The position numbers were made by a program, and so were the translations under genes. From JAXGTD01 sp040775095 (GTDB taxonomy: Bacteria; Pseudomonadota; Gammaproteobacteria; Chromatiales; Chromatiaceae): DNA of 35,451 bases. The stretch spans positions 1 to 35,451 of the forward strand of contig JAXGTD010000027.1 in the NCBI GenBank assembly GCA_040775095.1, in the 5' to 3' direction. The notes under the pieces are model-generated. The model was not told the origin of the DNA and did no database searches. It worked only from the letters and a program-made list of their open reading frames with translations. Of this stretch, positions 8,683 through 15,937 are shown one piece after another. How positions within the stretch are numbered: the first letter of the stretch is position 1; each line of letters opens with the position of its first letter.

Positions 8683-9278
8683 GCCGAAGCCTGCCTCCGG
8701 ACGCCACCGACAACGCCCTGCTGGACGCCATTGCCGCCGGCCTGCCCCTGGACCCGCGCCCCTATGCCGCCGTCGGGGCCAGGCTTGGCATCACCGAGAC
8801 GGACGTGCGCGAGCGCCTGGGGCGTCTGTTGGCGGACGGGACCGTCCGCCGCCTGGGCGTAGTGGTCCGCCACCAGGAGTTGGGTTACCGGGCCAACGGC
8901 ATGGTCGTCTGGGCCTTGCCGGACGATCGGGTGACCGAGCTTGGGCAGCAAATCGGCGGGCTGCCCTTTGTCACCTTGAGCTACCGGCGCCCGCCCCGCC
9001 CCGGTTGGCCCTATAACCTCTTCACCATGATCCACGGCCGCGACCGCGCCGCCGTCCTGGCCCAGGTGGACCGGATCAAGGAGATCTACGGGCTCCAGGC
9101 CGTGGACAGCGCCGTGCTCTTCAGCGGACAGCGCTTCAAGCAGCGCGGGGCGAGCTACGCGGCCGCCCGTTCGGGGTCGACGGCGGGCCATCAGCCCGGA
9201 GCCACAACTGGCCACCCGACGGCCGCCTCGGCCACGGCCCGCGGCGGCAGGACGGTCCGGCGTGGCCTGAACCCGTAG
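8679..9278 (+). CDS. nirL: Siroheme decarboxylase subunit NirL (AsnC/Lrp-like)
   Basis: 199 residues, counted from the ATG at 8679 that overlaps the nirD stop; an in-frame ATG at 8673 is the alternative. Partner of NirD in siroheme decarboxylation. The family core ends with FSGQRFKQRGASY; motifs RRLGVVVRH and PGWPYNLFTMIHGRD are clear and recur in the second half of the NirGH fusion. The last ~38 residues are low-complexity (Ala, Gly, Thr, Ser, Arg) with no counterpart in the fusion, which suggests that the original 3' end was lost and the frame now runs into the adjacent non-coding DNA. Confidence 0.87.
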   Translation: MSRSLPPDATDNALLDAIAAGLPLDPRPYAAVGARLGITETDVRERLGRLLADGTVRRLGVVVRHQELGYRANGMVVWALPDDRVTELGQQIGGLPFVTLSYRRPPRPGWPYNLFTMIHGRDRAAVLAQVDRIKEIYGLQAVDSAVLFSGQRFKQRGASYAAARSGSTAGHQPGATTGHPTAASATARGGRTVRRGLNP

Positions 9279-9299
9279 GCGCCGTCGCCTCCGGCACCG

Positions 9300-9348
9300 C
9301 ACCCCAGCCTGTCGGGGTGGCCGATCCGCGCCTCGGGGCCCTCCCCGA
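9300..9348 (+). terminator. Tandem hairpins after nirL
   Basis: Two perfect 6-bp stems: CACCCC/GGGGTG (9300-9305, 9314-9319; 8-nt loop) and TCGGGG/CCCCGA (9333-9338, 9343-9348; 4-nt loop). They start 22 bases after the nirL stop and probably mark the end of the nirSCFDL transcript, though no U-run follows. Confidence 0.4.
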
Positions 9349-9379
9349 TCGCGCCGCGACGGCGTTCGCCATGCATCGT

Positions 9380-9550
9380 TTAGGTGGGATGCCCCGTATC
9401 GCGTTGGAACCTCTCGACCACCGGCCCAAGGTCCAACCCCCGTAGCGCCTGCACCGCCATCTCCCAGCGCGCCTCTGCGCACAGGCCACTGATCCCGGCG
9501 TGCTCGTAGGCGTGCAGGGCAACGCTTGGGCGATTTCTGTCAAATCCCAT
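9380..9550 (-). CDS. Small hypothetical protein, 56 aa, possibly a relic
   Basis: Leftward frame from ATG 9550 to TAA 9380. It has an ordinary amino-acid mix with a plausible helical pattern (ALHAYEHAGISGLCAEARWE then MAVQALRGLDLGPVVERFQR), unlike the Arg/Pro-rich shadow frames of this DNA. Its first codons lie in the repeat copy 9529-9669; at the other copy (from about 11473) only the start MxxDRNR is shared and the frame then decays. I do not recognise a function. No good SD precedes it. It may be the surviving end of a mobile or dispersed gene pair. Confidence 0.4.
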   Translation of the reverse strand: MGFDRNRPSVALHAYEHAGISGLCAEARWEMAVQALRGLDLGPVVERFQRDTGHPT

Positions 9551-9669
9551 ACCGGCTGACTTGTCTTGATGCCCGCCCTCGTTTTCCCACGGCTCTGCTC
9601 GTGGCGATGCGCCTCGAAGGCGAACCGCAATTCGGCCTCATCGGGTACGAGATTTTCCGGCAATCGCCT
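9529..9669 (-). repeat. Inverted repeat, left copy
   Basis: About 141 bases which, read leftward, match 11339-11496 read rightward, at roughly 80 percent by eye over the aligned parts, with about 17 extra bases in the right copy. Shared blocks include AGGCGATTGCCGGAA at one end and GACAGAAATCGCC at the other. Both copies can be read as a LVPDEA.LRFAF.A.RHEQSR peptide, so the repeat is probably a fragment of a dispersed coding element. Confidence 0.85.
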
Positions 9670-10098
9670 TCGACAGGCCTCGCGGAGTGCCTCGGCAAGC
9701 TGCAGTGGGTCCGACAGGTTGACCCCTCAATCTTTGCGGCGCGAGCTCAATACGTGGCGTCGCAACCACACGACGCCCCCATCGGTGTAAAAAAAGGTGA
9801 TTTCCTGACCTCGCCCCAAGCCCTCCATATCGAAATACCCGATGCTTAATACCAATCAATATCACTTGTTCTACATAAAAATCTCAGTATATGCTCATCT
9901 CCCCGCTCAGCCGCTCATTCCGGCGCCAAGTCCCCGCGGCCCCCTGTCGCGACGCACGGGCTACCGCGCCCGCATGGTCATCGGGGCCATTGCCGCGCGG
10001 TCGCTCTCTCACCAGGCGCGGCAGGGCGCGACACCGCGGCCACACCCCGGTCCCGGGCCGCGCGGTCCGCAACACGGGCGGATCCGCGGGGGCCCTGG

Positions 10099-10112
10099 TT
10101 TGGCTGCATCAG
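10099..10112 (+). promoter_or_regulatory. Weak candidate FNR/DNR box upstream of the CBS gene
   Basis: TTTGGCTGCATCAG is a poor match to TTGAT-N4-ATCAA, sharing the CTGCATCA core with the good box at 17181. Spacing would put a -10 near CATCAT (10137-10142) and a start about 16 bases before the ATG, which leaves little room for the SD. Listed as a possibility only. Confidence 0.2.
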
Positions 10113-10162
10113 GGGTTGCCCAAAATGGGCACGGACATCATTGATGGGGTACGGAGGACAAC

Positions 10163-10795
10163 ATGAACCAGTCATCAGGCATCGACCCGAGCGCCGTGCG
10201 CGCGGGCACGGACGAGGTTCCGGAGCTCGAGCTGTCCGACGAGGACATTCTGGACGCCATGCGTCACATACCGGGCTATCTGGACATCACCACCGAGGAT
10301 TTTCGCGCCATCTACCACCTGGCGCACCGTCACTCCCTGGAGCGGCTGTTCCGCCACGTGCAGGCGGGCCGTCTGATGCGCACCGGCATCAAGCCACTGT
10401 CTCCGGAGACCCGACTGGACCAGGCCGCCCTGTCCCTGGCAGAACAGCGGAGGAAGAGCCTCCCTGTCGTCGACAGCGACGGGGTCGTGGTCGGCATGCT
10501 CACAGAGACGGATTTCCTTCGCCGCCTCAAGGCCGAGACCTTTCTGGAGCTGATGCTGCGTCTGGTCGCCGACGCCGGCAACTTCACCCACCGCTGCCAC
10601 GAGACACCGGTGAGCGAGGCAATGACCGCTCCGGCGATTGTCGTCGGCGCCGATGCGGGATTCCGCGAGATCGTCAGCGCATTCCACACCCATGAGGGGC
10701 GCGCCATGCCGGTCGTGGATACGCGGGGGCGACTGCAGGGGCTGCTGCTGCGCAAAGACTTCGTCAAGGCATACCACTTAGAGGATTTGTTGTGA
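10163..10795 (+). CDS. CBS-domain pair protein
   Basis: 210-residue soluble protein. After an acidic N-terminal segment (residues 15-60) come two CBS domains: about 65-128 (motifs SLPVVDSDGVVVGMLTETD) and 148-208 (AMPVVDTRGRLQGLLLRKDF). CBS pairs bind adenine nucleotides and usually gate or regulate a partner. A strong GGAGGA lies 5 bases upstream of the ATG. Its stop overlaps the next gene (GTGA), so it is probably the cytosolic regulatory subunit of the HPP membrane protein, a pairing that occurs as a fusion in many HPP-CBS proteins. Confidence 0.9.
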   Translation: MNQSSGIDPSAVRAGTDEVPELELSDEDILDAMRHIPGYLDITTEDFRAIYHLAHRHSLERLFRHVQAGRLMRTGIKPLSPETRLDQAALSLAEQRRKSLPVVDSDGVVVGMLTETDFLRRLKAETFLELMLRLVADAGNFTHRCHETPVSEAMTAPAIVVGADAGFREIVSAFHTHEGRAMPVVDTRGRLQGLLLRKDFVKAYHLEDLL

Positions 10796-11340
10796 GCCTG
10801 TGCACATATCTGGAGAAGATGCGGGGCAGCACCCGCGGGAGCCCGCCGCGGGTCAGCAACAGCGAGGTGCTGTGGTCCTGGATCGGCGGCTTTCTTGGGA
10901 TCGGGGGGGTCGCGTGGGTCAACTGGATGTTCCTCACCGGGACCGATGCGGTCCTCATGATCGGCTCCCTGGGCGCGTCCGCCGTGTTGGTCTACGGCGC
11001 GGTACGCAGCCCCCTGGCGCAACCACGCAACCTGGTGGGCGGGCACGTGGTCTCGGCGCTGGTCGGGGTCACCGCCTGGAAACTGCTGCTGTTCGCCCCG
11101 GGGCTGGCGGCCGCCGGCGCCGTGGCGACGGCCATTGCCGCGATGCACCTGACGCGGACATTGCACCCCCCTGGTGGTGCAACGGCCCTGATCGCGGTGA
11201 TCGGCTCTGAGCGGATCCACGACCTCGGCTATTTCTATGTCGTGGTTCCTGCCTTCCTCGGCCCGGTGCTGCTCCTCGTGGTCGGCCTGCTGGTCAACAA
11301 TATCCCCTCGTCACGACGCTATCCGGAGATCTGGTTCTAG
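10792..11340 (+). CDS. HPP family membrane protein, candidate nitrite permease
   Basis: 182 residues, GTG start overlapping the CBS gene stop. About four to five membrane segments and the HPP signature (LHPPGGATAL, residues 124-133), plus SLGASAVLVYGA and PLAQPRN.xGGH typical of the family. Plant and cyanobacterial HPP proteins have been linked to nitrite transport; given the position inside a nir cluster, nitrite or nitrate movement regulated by the CBS protein is a reasonable inference, not shown by the sequence. The last two bases of the stop codon are the first two of the right repeat copy (11339-11496). Confidence 0.85.
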   Translation: MSLCTYLEKMRGSTRGSPPRVSNSEVLWSWIGGFLGIGGVAWVNWMFLTGTDAVLMIGSLGASAVLVYGAVRSPLAQPRNLVGGHVVSALVGVTAWKLLLFAPGLAAAGAVATAIAAMHLTRTLHPPGGATALIAVIGSERIHDLGYFYVVVPAFLGPVLLLVVGLLVNNIPSSRRYPEIWF

Positions 11341-11496
11341 GCGATTGCCGGAACATCTCGTACCCGATGAGGCCGGATTGCGGTTCGCCTTCGCGGCGTA
11401 TCGCCACGAGCAGAGCCGGGCGATGTGCGTGGCCGTGCGACAACGAGGGCGGGCGTCAAGACCGGTCAGCTGGTATGAGATTGGACAGAAATCGCC
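11339..11496 (+). repeat. Inverted repeat, right copy
   Basis: Counterpart of 9529-9669 in opposite orientation. It begins exactly at the HPP stop codon (TAG.GCGATTGCCGG) and carries about 17 extra bases after the RHEQSR-coding part. It encloses the CBS-HPP pair together with the left copy. After GACAGAAATCGCC (ends 11496) similarity to the left copy is lost. Confidence 0.85.
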
Positions 11497-11903
11497 TTAC
11501 AACCCGTGGCAACAACGCCTGGGCCGGGCGCACCGGCAAAAGGCGATCATTCCGGACCCACCATCGCCCCGCCGCCGCTGGCGAGGCGTGGATGACCAGG
11601 CAACACCTGTCCCCGGCATCCATCCCGCGGTTTGATATAGGTCAACGCGAGCCACCCCACCCCGGCTTAACTTGATCGCCATCGCGGCGCCAGGTTTTCC
11701 GCCGACTCAGGAGTCCGGGCCGGACGAGCGAGTCGCCAATCGACCGGCCCGCGCGTTTTCAGGGTGGCCCACCCGCCGGCCGGGCGGCATCCCCATCGCG
11801 TCGCGGCGATGCCCGGAGGCGGTGGGTCAACCTGACCTTGTCCGGAGTCGATACCGAATCGGGCCGGGAAGCTCGACCAATCCTGATCTGGAGCCATGCC
11901 CCG
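11341..11903. other. Gap between the HPP gene and the c'-like cytochrome
   Basis: 563 bases. The first 156 are the right repeat copy. Then about 135 bases in which I see nothing, an FNR/DNR promoter (11632-11673), and a long leader (about 220 nt) up to the cytochrome ATG at 11904. No convincing gene in the leader. Confidence 0.6.
11632..11673 (+). promoter_or_regulatory. FNR/DNR box and -10 of the cytochrome c'-nirN unit
   Basis: TTGATATAGGTCAA (11632-11645) is nearly identical to the nirS box. Centre at -41.5 predicts a start near 11680 and a -10 at 11668-11673, where TAACTT is found. The transcript would have an unusually long 5' leader of about 220 nt before the cytochrome ATG. Confidence 0.82.
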
Positions 11904-12365
11904 ATGCGCCTGTGCTGGACCCTGACCGCCCTGTTCGCCCTTGCCCTCGCCACGAGCCTGTACCTCTTCCTGGTGCGCGGCTCCGTAGCCCCGGCCAGCG
12001 ACGGGCGCACTGCCGTCCTGCTGGAGCCAGGCGAGCGCGACCTGGTGCTGGCAGAGATGCGCGCGTTCCTTCAGGCGACCCAGGCCGTACTCGTCTCCGC
12101 CAATCAGGGTGACCTCGCCACCGCCGCCACGGCCGCCCGCAAGGTGGGGACGGCGGCGCAGCACGCGGTACCGGCCAGCCTCATCGGCAAACTCCCGCTG
12201 GAATTCAAACGACTGGGTTTCGACACCCACGCCCGTTTCGACCAGCTCGCGCTGGATGCCACCGATCTCGGCGACCCGTCCCAGACCCTGACCGCCCTGG
12301 GCGAGCTCATGTCCAACTGTGTCGGCTGCCACGCCGCGTTCCGCATCGACGTGGCGCAGCCCTGA
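11904..12365 (+). CDS. Cytochrome c'-like monoheme protein
   Basis: 153 residues: an N-terminal hydrophobic anchor or uncleaved signal (about 4-24) and a four-helix-type body with the single heme site CVGCH near the C-terminus (139-143), the arrangement of class II cytochromes c'. I chose ATG 11904 because GGAG lies 10 bases upstream and translation then starts at the hydrophobic segment; an in-frame ATG at 11838 would add 22 residues. Cytochromes c' bind NO, and the gene is 9 bases from nirN, so it may buffer NO or accept electrons from the d1 dehydrogenation step. Both roles are inference. Confidence 0.8.
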   Translation: MRLCWTLTALFALALATSLYLFLVRGSVAPASDGRTAVLLEPGERDLVLAEMRAFLQATQAVLVSANQGDLATAATAARKVGTAAQHAVPASLIGKLPLEFKRLGFDTHARFDQLALDATDLGDPSQTLTALGELMSNCVGCHAAFRIDVAQP

Positions 12366-12374
12366 GAGGCCCTC

Positions 12375-13946
12375 ATGCCCTATCCCAGCCAAAGCGCCCT
12401 GGTCGCCGTGGGCGCCCTCGTCCTTGCCCTCGGCACGGTCCCCATCCAGGCCGATCCGGTGCGGGACAACTTCCAACGTCACTGCGCCGAGTGCCACGGC
12501 CCTGACCGCCTGGGGCGCATCGGCCCGGCCCTGTTGCCAGAGAACCTGGGCCGCCTCAAGCGCGAGGAGGCGGCAGACACCATTGCCCGGGGGCGCCCGG
12601 CCAGCCAGATGCCGGCCTTCGCCGACAAGCTGAGCCCCGAGGAGATCCAGTCCCTGGTGGCGCTGGTCTACACGCCGCTACCAGAGGTTCCGGTCTGGGG
12701 GCTCGAGCAGATCCAGGCGTCCCGCCTCAACCCCGTGGACCAGGCGACCCTGCCGGAAAAACCGGTATTCACCGCGGACCCGCTCAACCTGTTCGTGGTC
12801 GTGGAGTTGGGCGACCACCACGCCACCATCCTCGATGGGGACAGGCTGGAGCCCATCCACCGATTCCAGACCCGCTTCGCCCTGCATGGTGGGCCCAAGT
12901 TCTCACCGGACGGGCGCTTCGTCTACTTCGGCTCCCGCGACGGCTGGGTCAGCAAGTTCGACCTCTACAGCCTCCAGACCGTCGCCGAGGTCCGCGCCGG
13001 GATCAACACCCGCAACGTCGCCGTCTCCGACGACGGACGCTATGTCATGGTCGCCAATACCCTGCCCCATAGCCTGGTGCTGCTCAACGCCGCGGACCTG
13101 GCCCCGATCAAGATCATCCCGGTGCAGGACGACACGGGCAAAGAGTCGCGGGTCAGCGCGGTCTACGATGCGGCGCCGCGGCACAGCTTCATCGCGGCAT
13201 TGAAGGACATCCCCGAGCTCTGGGAGATCCAGTATCGGGACAACCCGCTACCGGTCTACAACGGCCCCATGCACGACTACCGCATGGACGAGGGCATCGC
13301 CCGCCAGACCGGCCCCTTCCCTGTTCGACGCATTGTGCTGACCGACTATCTGGACGATTTCCTGTTCGACCCCGACTACCGCCTGGTCCTGGGTGCCTCC
13401 CGCGATGGCAACCCCGGGCAGGTCGTCAACCTGGACCTGGGGCGCAAGATCGCCGACCTGGACCTGGAGGGGATGCCGCACCTGGGCTCGGGCATCGTCT
13501 GGGACTACCAGGGCCGCCCGGTGATGGCCACACCGAACCTGAAAAAGGCAGAGGTCAGCGTCATCGACATGGCGGACTGGCACAGCATCAAGCACATCGA
13601 GACCCTGGGACCGGGCTTTTTCATGCGCAGCCACGAGGCCAGCCGCTATGCCTGGGTGGATGTCTTCTTCGGCCCCAACAAGGACGCGGTGCACGTCATC
13701 GACAAGGCCAGTCTCGAGATTGCCCGGACGCTCCGACCGGCCCCGGGCAAGACAGCGGCCCACGTGGAGTTTGACCGCTATGGCAAGTACGCGCTGCTGA
13801 GCATCTCGGAACCGGCCCCGGACGGGGCGTTGGTAGTCTACGACGCGGCCACCCTGGAAGAGGTCAAACGCCTGCCGATGAACAAGCCCTCGGGGAAGTA
13901 CAACGTCTACAACAAGATCACCCGGTCGGCCGGGACCAGCCATTGA
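12375..13946 (+). CDS. nirN: Dihydro-heme d1 dehydrogenase NirN
   Basis: 523-residue periplasmic NirS paralogue. Signal peptide to about residue 26 (IQA|DPV), heme c site C37-x2-C40-H41, then an eight-bladed propeller ending in KPSGKYNVYNK. NirN performs the last step of heme d1 formation, introducing the acrylate double bond into dihydro-heme d1. It differs from NirS in its diverged N-terminal domain and in lacking the FLHDGG active-site segment; MRSHEASRYAWVDV supplies a conserved histidine. SD-like GAGAGG at 12364-12369. Second gene of a two-gene unit with the c'-like cytochrome. Confidence 0.93.
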   Translation: MPYPSQSALVAVGALVLALGTVPIQADPVRDNFQRHCAECHGPDRLGRIGPALLPENLGRLKREEAADTIARGRPASQMPAFADKLSPEEIQSLVALVYTPLPEVPVWGLEQIQASRLNPVDQATLPEKPVFTADPLNLFVVVELGDHHATILDGDRLEPIHRFQTRFALHGGPKFSPDGRFVYFGSRDGWVSKFDLYSLQTVAEVRAGINTRNVAVSDDGRYVMVANTLPHSLVLLNAADLAPIKIIPVQDDTGKESRVSAVYDAAPRHSFIAALKDIPELWEIQYRDNPLPVYNGPMHDYRMDEGIARQTGPFPVRRIVLTDYLDDFLFDPDYRLVLGASRDGNPGQVVNLDLGRKIADLDLEGMPHLGSGIVWDYQGRPVMATPNLKKAEVSVIDMADWHSIKHIETLGPGFFMRSHEASRYAWVDVFFGPNKDAVHVIDKASLEIARTLRPAPGKTAAHVEFDRYGKYALLSISEPAPDGALVVYDAATLEEVKRLPMNKPSGKYNVYNKITRSAGTSH

Positions 13947-13968
13947 GCCCCAGCCGTTGAGTCCGTGC

Positions 13969-13992
13969 GCGGTCCCCACCAGCCGGGGCCGC
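13969..13992. terminator. Possible hairpin between convergent nirN and dnr
   Basis: GCGG-T-CCCC pairs with GGGG-CCGC (8 bp with one bulged T, 7-nt loop) in the 93-base gap between two converging genes. It lacks U-runs on either side, so it is weak support for a bidirectional terminator. Confidence 0.3.
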
Positions 13993-14039
13993 ATGCAGTT
14001 CCTCTGATCGCGCCCGGGGAGCTTGCCTGGCGCGAGACG

Positions 14040-14750
14040 TCAACCTCGCGGCGGCTCGCACGGCATCAGGCCGAGCTCGCGCGTGTCCTCAAGCTCAGCC
14101 AGCGCCGTCAGCGCGGCGCGGTCGTTGACCTGCACATGGGCACCGCGCACCGAGACGACCCCATCCAGGCTCAGCTGCTTGATCACGCGCGAGAACGTCT
14201 CGGGTGTCACGGACAGGCGCGAGGCGAGGACCCCCTTGGGGATATCCAGGTCGAAGGCGTCGTGACCCTCTGCCAGGTGCGCCAACAGGTAACGGGCGAC
14301 ACGGCTCTTGGCGTTGTGCAGCGTCAGCGTGTCGATCTCCCCCACCAGGGAGCGCAGCCGCTGGCTCAGCGCCCCCATGACGACGAAACAGGTGTCCATC
14401 GACTCGCGCAACATGGCGGCAAACGCCTGGGAATCGATGCCGATCAGCTCTGCCGGTGCCAGGGCGGCGGCGCACACCGGGTAGCGCGGGGCATTGAGAA
14501 ACATCAGGGCCTCGGCGAAGGTCTGGCCCGGGGAGACGATCTCGATAATCTTCTCCGCCCCCTCGGGCGAGAGCCGGAACAGACGCACATGGCCGCTCTC
14601 GAGCAGGTAGAAGCGGCGGGAGGGTTCGCCTTGGCTGAACAACCACTGCCCCTCGTCGAGGCGACTGACGACCGCGTTCGCCGCGACCCGCTCCAACTGC
14701 TCGCTGGCCAGACCCGACAGCAGGGGCGCCTGACGCAATCGCTCGATCAT
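14040..14750 (-). CDS. dnr: Dnr-type Crp/Fnr transcription regulator
   Basis: 236 residues. N-terminal cyclic-nucleotide-type fold (GEPSRRFYLLESGHVRLF) and a C-terminal winged helix with recognition segment TPETFSRVIKQL; its E..SR residues are those that Fnr uses to read TTGAT. The N-terminal cysteine cluster of Fnr is absent, so it belongs to the Dnr/NnrR type, which senses NO through heme in characterised members. FAEALMFL matches the Dnr dimer region. A GGAGGA precedes the ATG (14757-14762). The matching boxes found at nirS, cytochrome c'/nirN, hemerythrin and nirGH are its likely targets. No convincing box precedes dnr itself. Confidence 0.92.
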   Translation of the reverse strand: MIERLRQAPLLSGLASEQLERVAANAVVSRLDEGQWLFSQGEPSRRFYLLESGHVRLFRLSPEGAEKIIEIVSPGQTFAEALMFLNAPRYPVCAAALAPAELIGIDSQAFAAMLRESMDTCFVVMGALSQRLRSLVGEIDTLTLHNAKSRVARYLLAHLAEGHDAFDLDIPKGVLASRLSVTPETFSRVIKQLSLDGVVSVRGAHVQVNDRAALTALAELEDTRELGLMPCEPPRG

Positions 14751-14909
14751 ATCGGTTCCTCCGCCCAACCAAAGGCCCTGCCAGAATGACCTGTTGGCGG
14801 CAGTTGCCCAGTTCAATGAGGGCCTGGATTGACCTTCCGGCGACCTCCTGTCCCGGGCGGAACCCGGCGGCCTGGATCCGACGGCCCACGGGAGAGGGTC
14901 CAGTCCACG

Positions 14910-14929
14910 ACGCGGCCCCGGGGCCGCGT
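14910..14929 (-). terminator. Perfect 20-bp palindrome upstream of dnr
   Basis: ACGCGGCCCC followed directly by its reverse complement. It lies 40 bases after the stop of the membrane protein gene (14969) and 160 bases before dnr, both leftward, so it probably ends the hemerythrin-unit transcript. It could alternatively bind a dimeric protein near the dnr promoter. Confidence 0.45.
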
Positions 14930-14968
14930 GATCACCCCCCAAGCAGCGCCCACCAGGGTCGGCGCGGA

Positions 14969-15934
14969 TCAGGGCGACGGACCCGGGGGAGCGCCCTCCG
15001 AGTCCAGTGCCAGACGGGTTAGACGATAGCGCCGAACGGCGAAGAACAAAAGCCCGGCGAGCCAAAGCGCCGAGAAGAGCAGCATGGCTCCGCCCACACT
15101 GGTCAGACGCGGCTCGACGCTGGCCGCGGCGAGCGTCGTCAGGGCGGCCAGGTGAAGCGCGAGGTGCCAGAAAGTCAGCCGCTCGGGCAGCAGAACGCGC
15201 ATGTGCGGGACCCGCACATCGAAACGACCCTTGCCGATCTGGCGCTGCTGGAGGTGGAACCAGCACAGGAACGGGACGATCTTGAACAGCATGCCACTGG
15301 GCAGACCGACCCCGACGCCGATCAACAGGAGCACCCCGACCAACGCGTCCGGCGCCCCCCCCGCCCAGACCAGCGCCGCGAGCACCCCGGCGCCGAGCGC
15401 GAACCACCAGTGCAGCAGGGCCGCATCGCGCCGCGGCCGGCCGCGGCGCAGCTGCAGACGCAGGGTCACGAGCGCGAAGAGGCCGAAACCCAGGGCCAGC
15501 AGTCCCCATCCCAGGCGGGCAAGGTGAACCCACTGGAACAGCGTCGCCAGGCTGACCAACACGAGTGCCGTGAAGAGCAGCGGGGCGAGCCATCTGGTCA
15601 GGGCCGGTGGATAGGGCGGGGTAACGTGGAGCATCGGGACCAGCTGATAGCCGGCACCGAGGACGAGCAGTCCTACCCAGCCAAACAACCCCCAGGTCAG
15701 GTGCAGATCCACCCAGGGCCAGAATTCTGGCAGAACGACCCAGCCCAACAGTACGCCGGTCAGGGCGACACCCAGGGTCAGGGTCGGCACCAGGGACCAA
15801 ACACCCAGGCGCAGCGCAACGACGATCGCGGCACTGCCCCGGGCGCGAGTCAGGGCCACGCCCACGGCGGCGAGGAAGACCGTGAAGCCAAGCAGCGCGG
15901 ATGCGGCCCCAAGCCCCAGGGCCCAGCTCCCCAC
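14969..15934 (-). CDS. Polytopic membrane protein, C-terminal part (split by TAG)
   Basis: 321 residues from a GTG that lies three bases after an in-frame TAG; about nine membrane helices. It is in the same frame as 15938-16267, and together they make one ~430-residue, ~12-helix protein. The segment DLHLTWGLFGWVGLLVLGAGYQLVPM echoes LTHLITIGFLGQAMCGALLQMLP in the first part, an internal repeat reminiscent of heme-copper-oxidase subunit I or NnrS-type NO-response membrane proteins; I cannot settle the family. Context (hemerythrin, DUF2249, dnr) points to NO or metal-nitrosyl stress. Restart at the GTG after the TAG is possible: GGGGG precedes it closely, but it is a poor SD. Confidence 0.65.
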   Translation of the reverse strand: MGSWALGLGAASALLGFTVFLAAVGVALTRARGSAAIVVALRLGVWSLVPTLTLGVALTGVLLGWVVLPEFWPWVDLHLTWGLFGWVGLLVLGAGYQLVPMLHVTPPYPPALTRWLAPLLFTALVLVSLATLFQWVHLARLGWGLLALGFGLFALVTLRLQLRRGRPRRDAALLHWWFALGAGVLAALVWAGGAPDALVGVLLLIGVGVGLPSGMLFKIVPFLCWFHLQQRQIGKGRFDVRVPHMRVLLPERLTFWHLALHLAALTTLAAASVEPRLTSVGGAMLLFSALWLAGLLFFAVRRYRLTRLALDSEGAPPGPSP

Positions 15935-15937
15935 CCC

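Larger units (their letters stand above)
9279..10162. other. Accessory gap between nirL and the CBS gene
   Basis: 884 bases without an established gene. It holds tandem hairpins after nirL (9300-9348), a small leftward reading frame that looks coding (9380-9550), and the left copy of an inverted repeat (9529-9669). Leftward of that copy are decayed reading-frame pieces at about 9670-9849, including an in-frame stop at 9727-9729. Around 9840-9895 the sequence turns unusually AT-rich for this window. The promoter of the CBS gene should lie in 10080-10160. Confidence 0.6.

Noticed and set aside
9136..9663. Leftward 175-codon frame starting in the left repeat copy
   Set aside because: Only the first ~30 codons match the other repeat copy; the rest is Arg/Pro/Gly-rich shadow that runs into the nirL tail.
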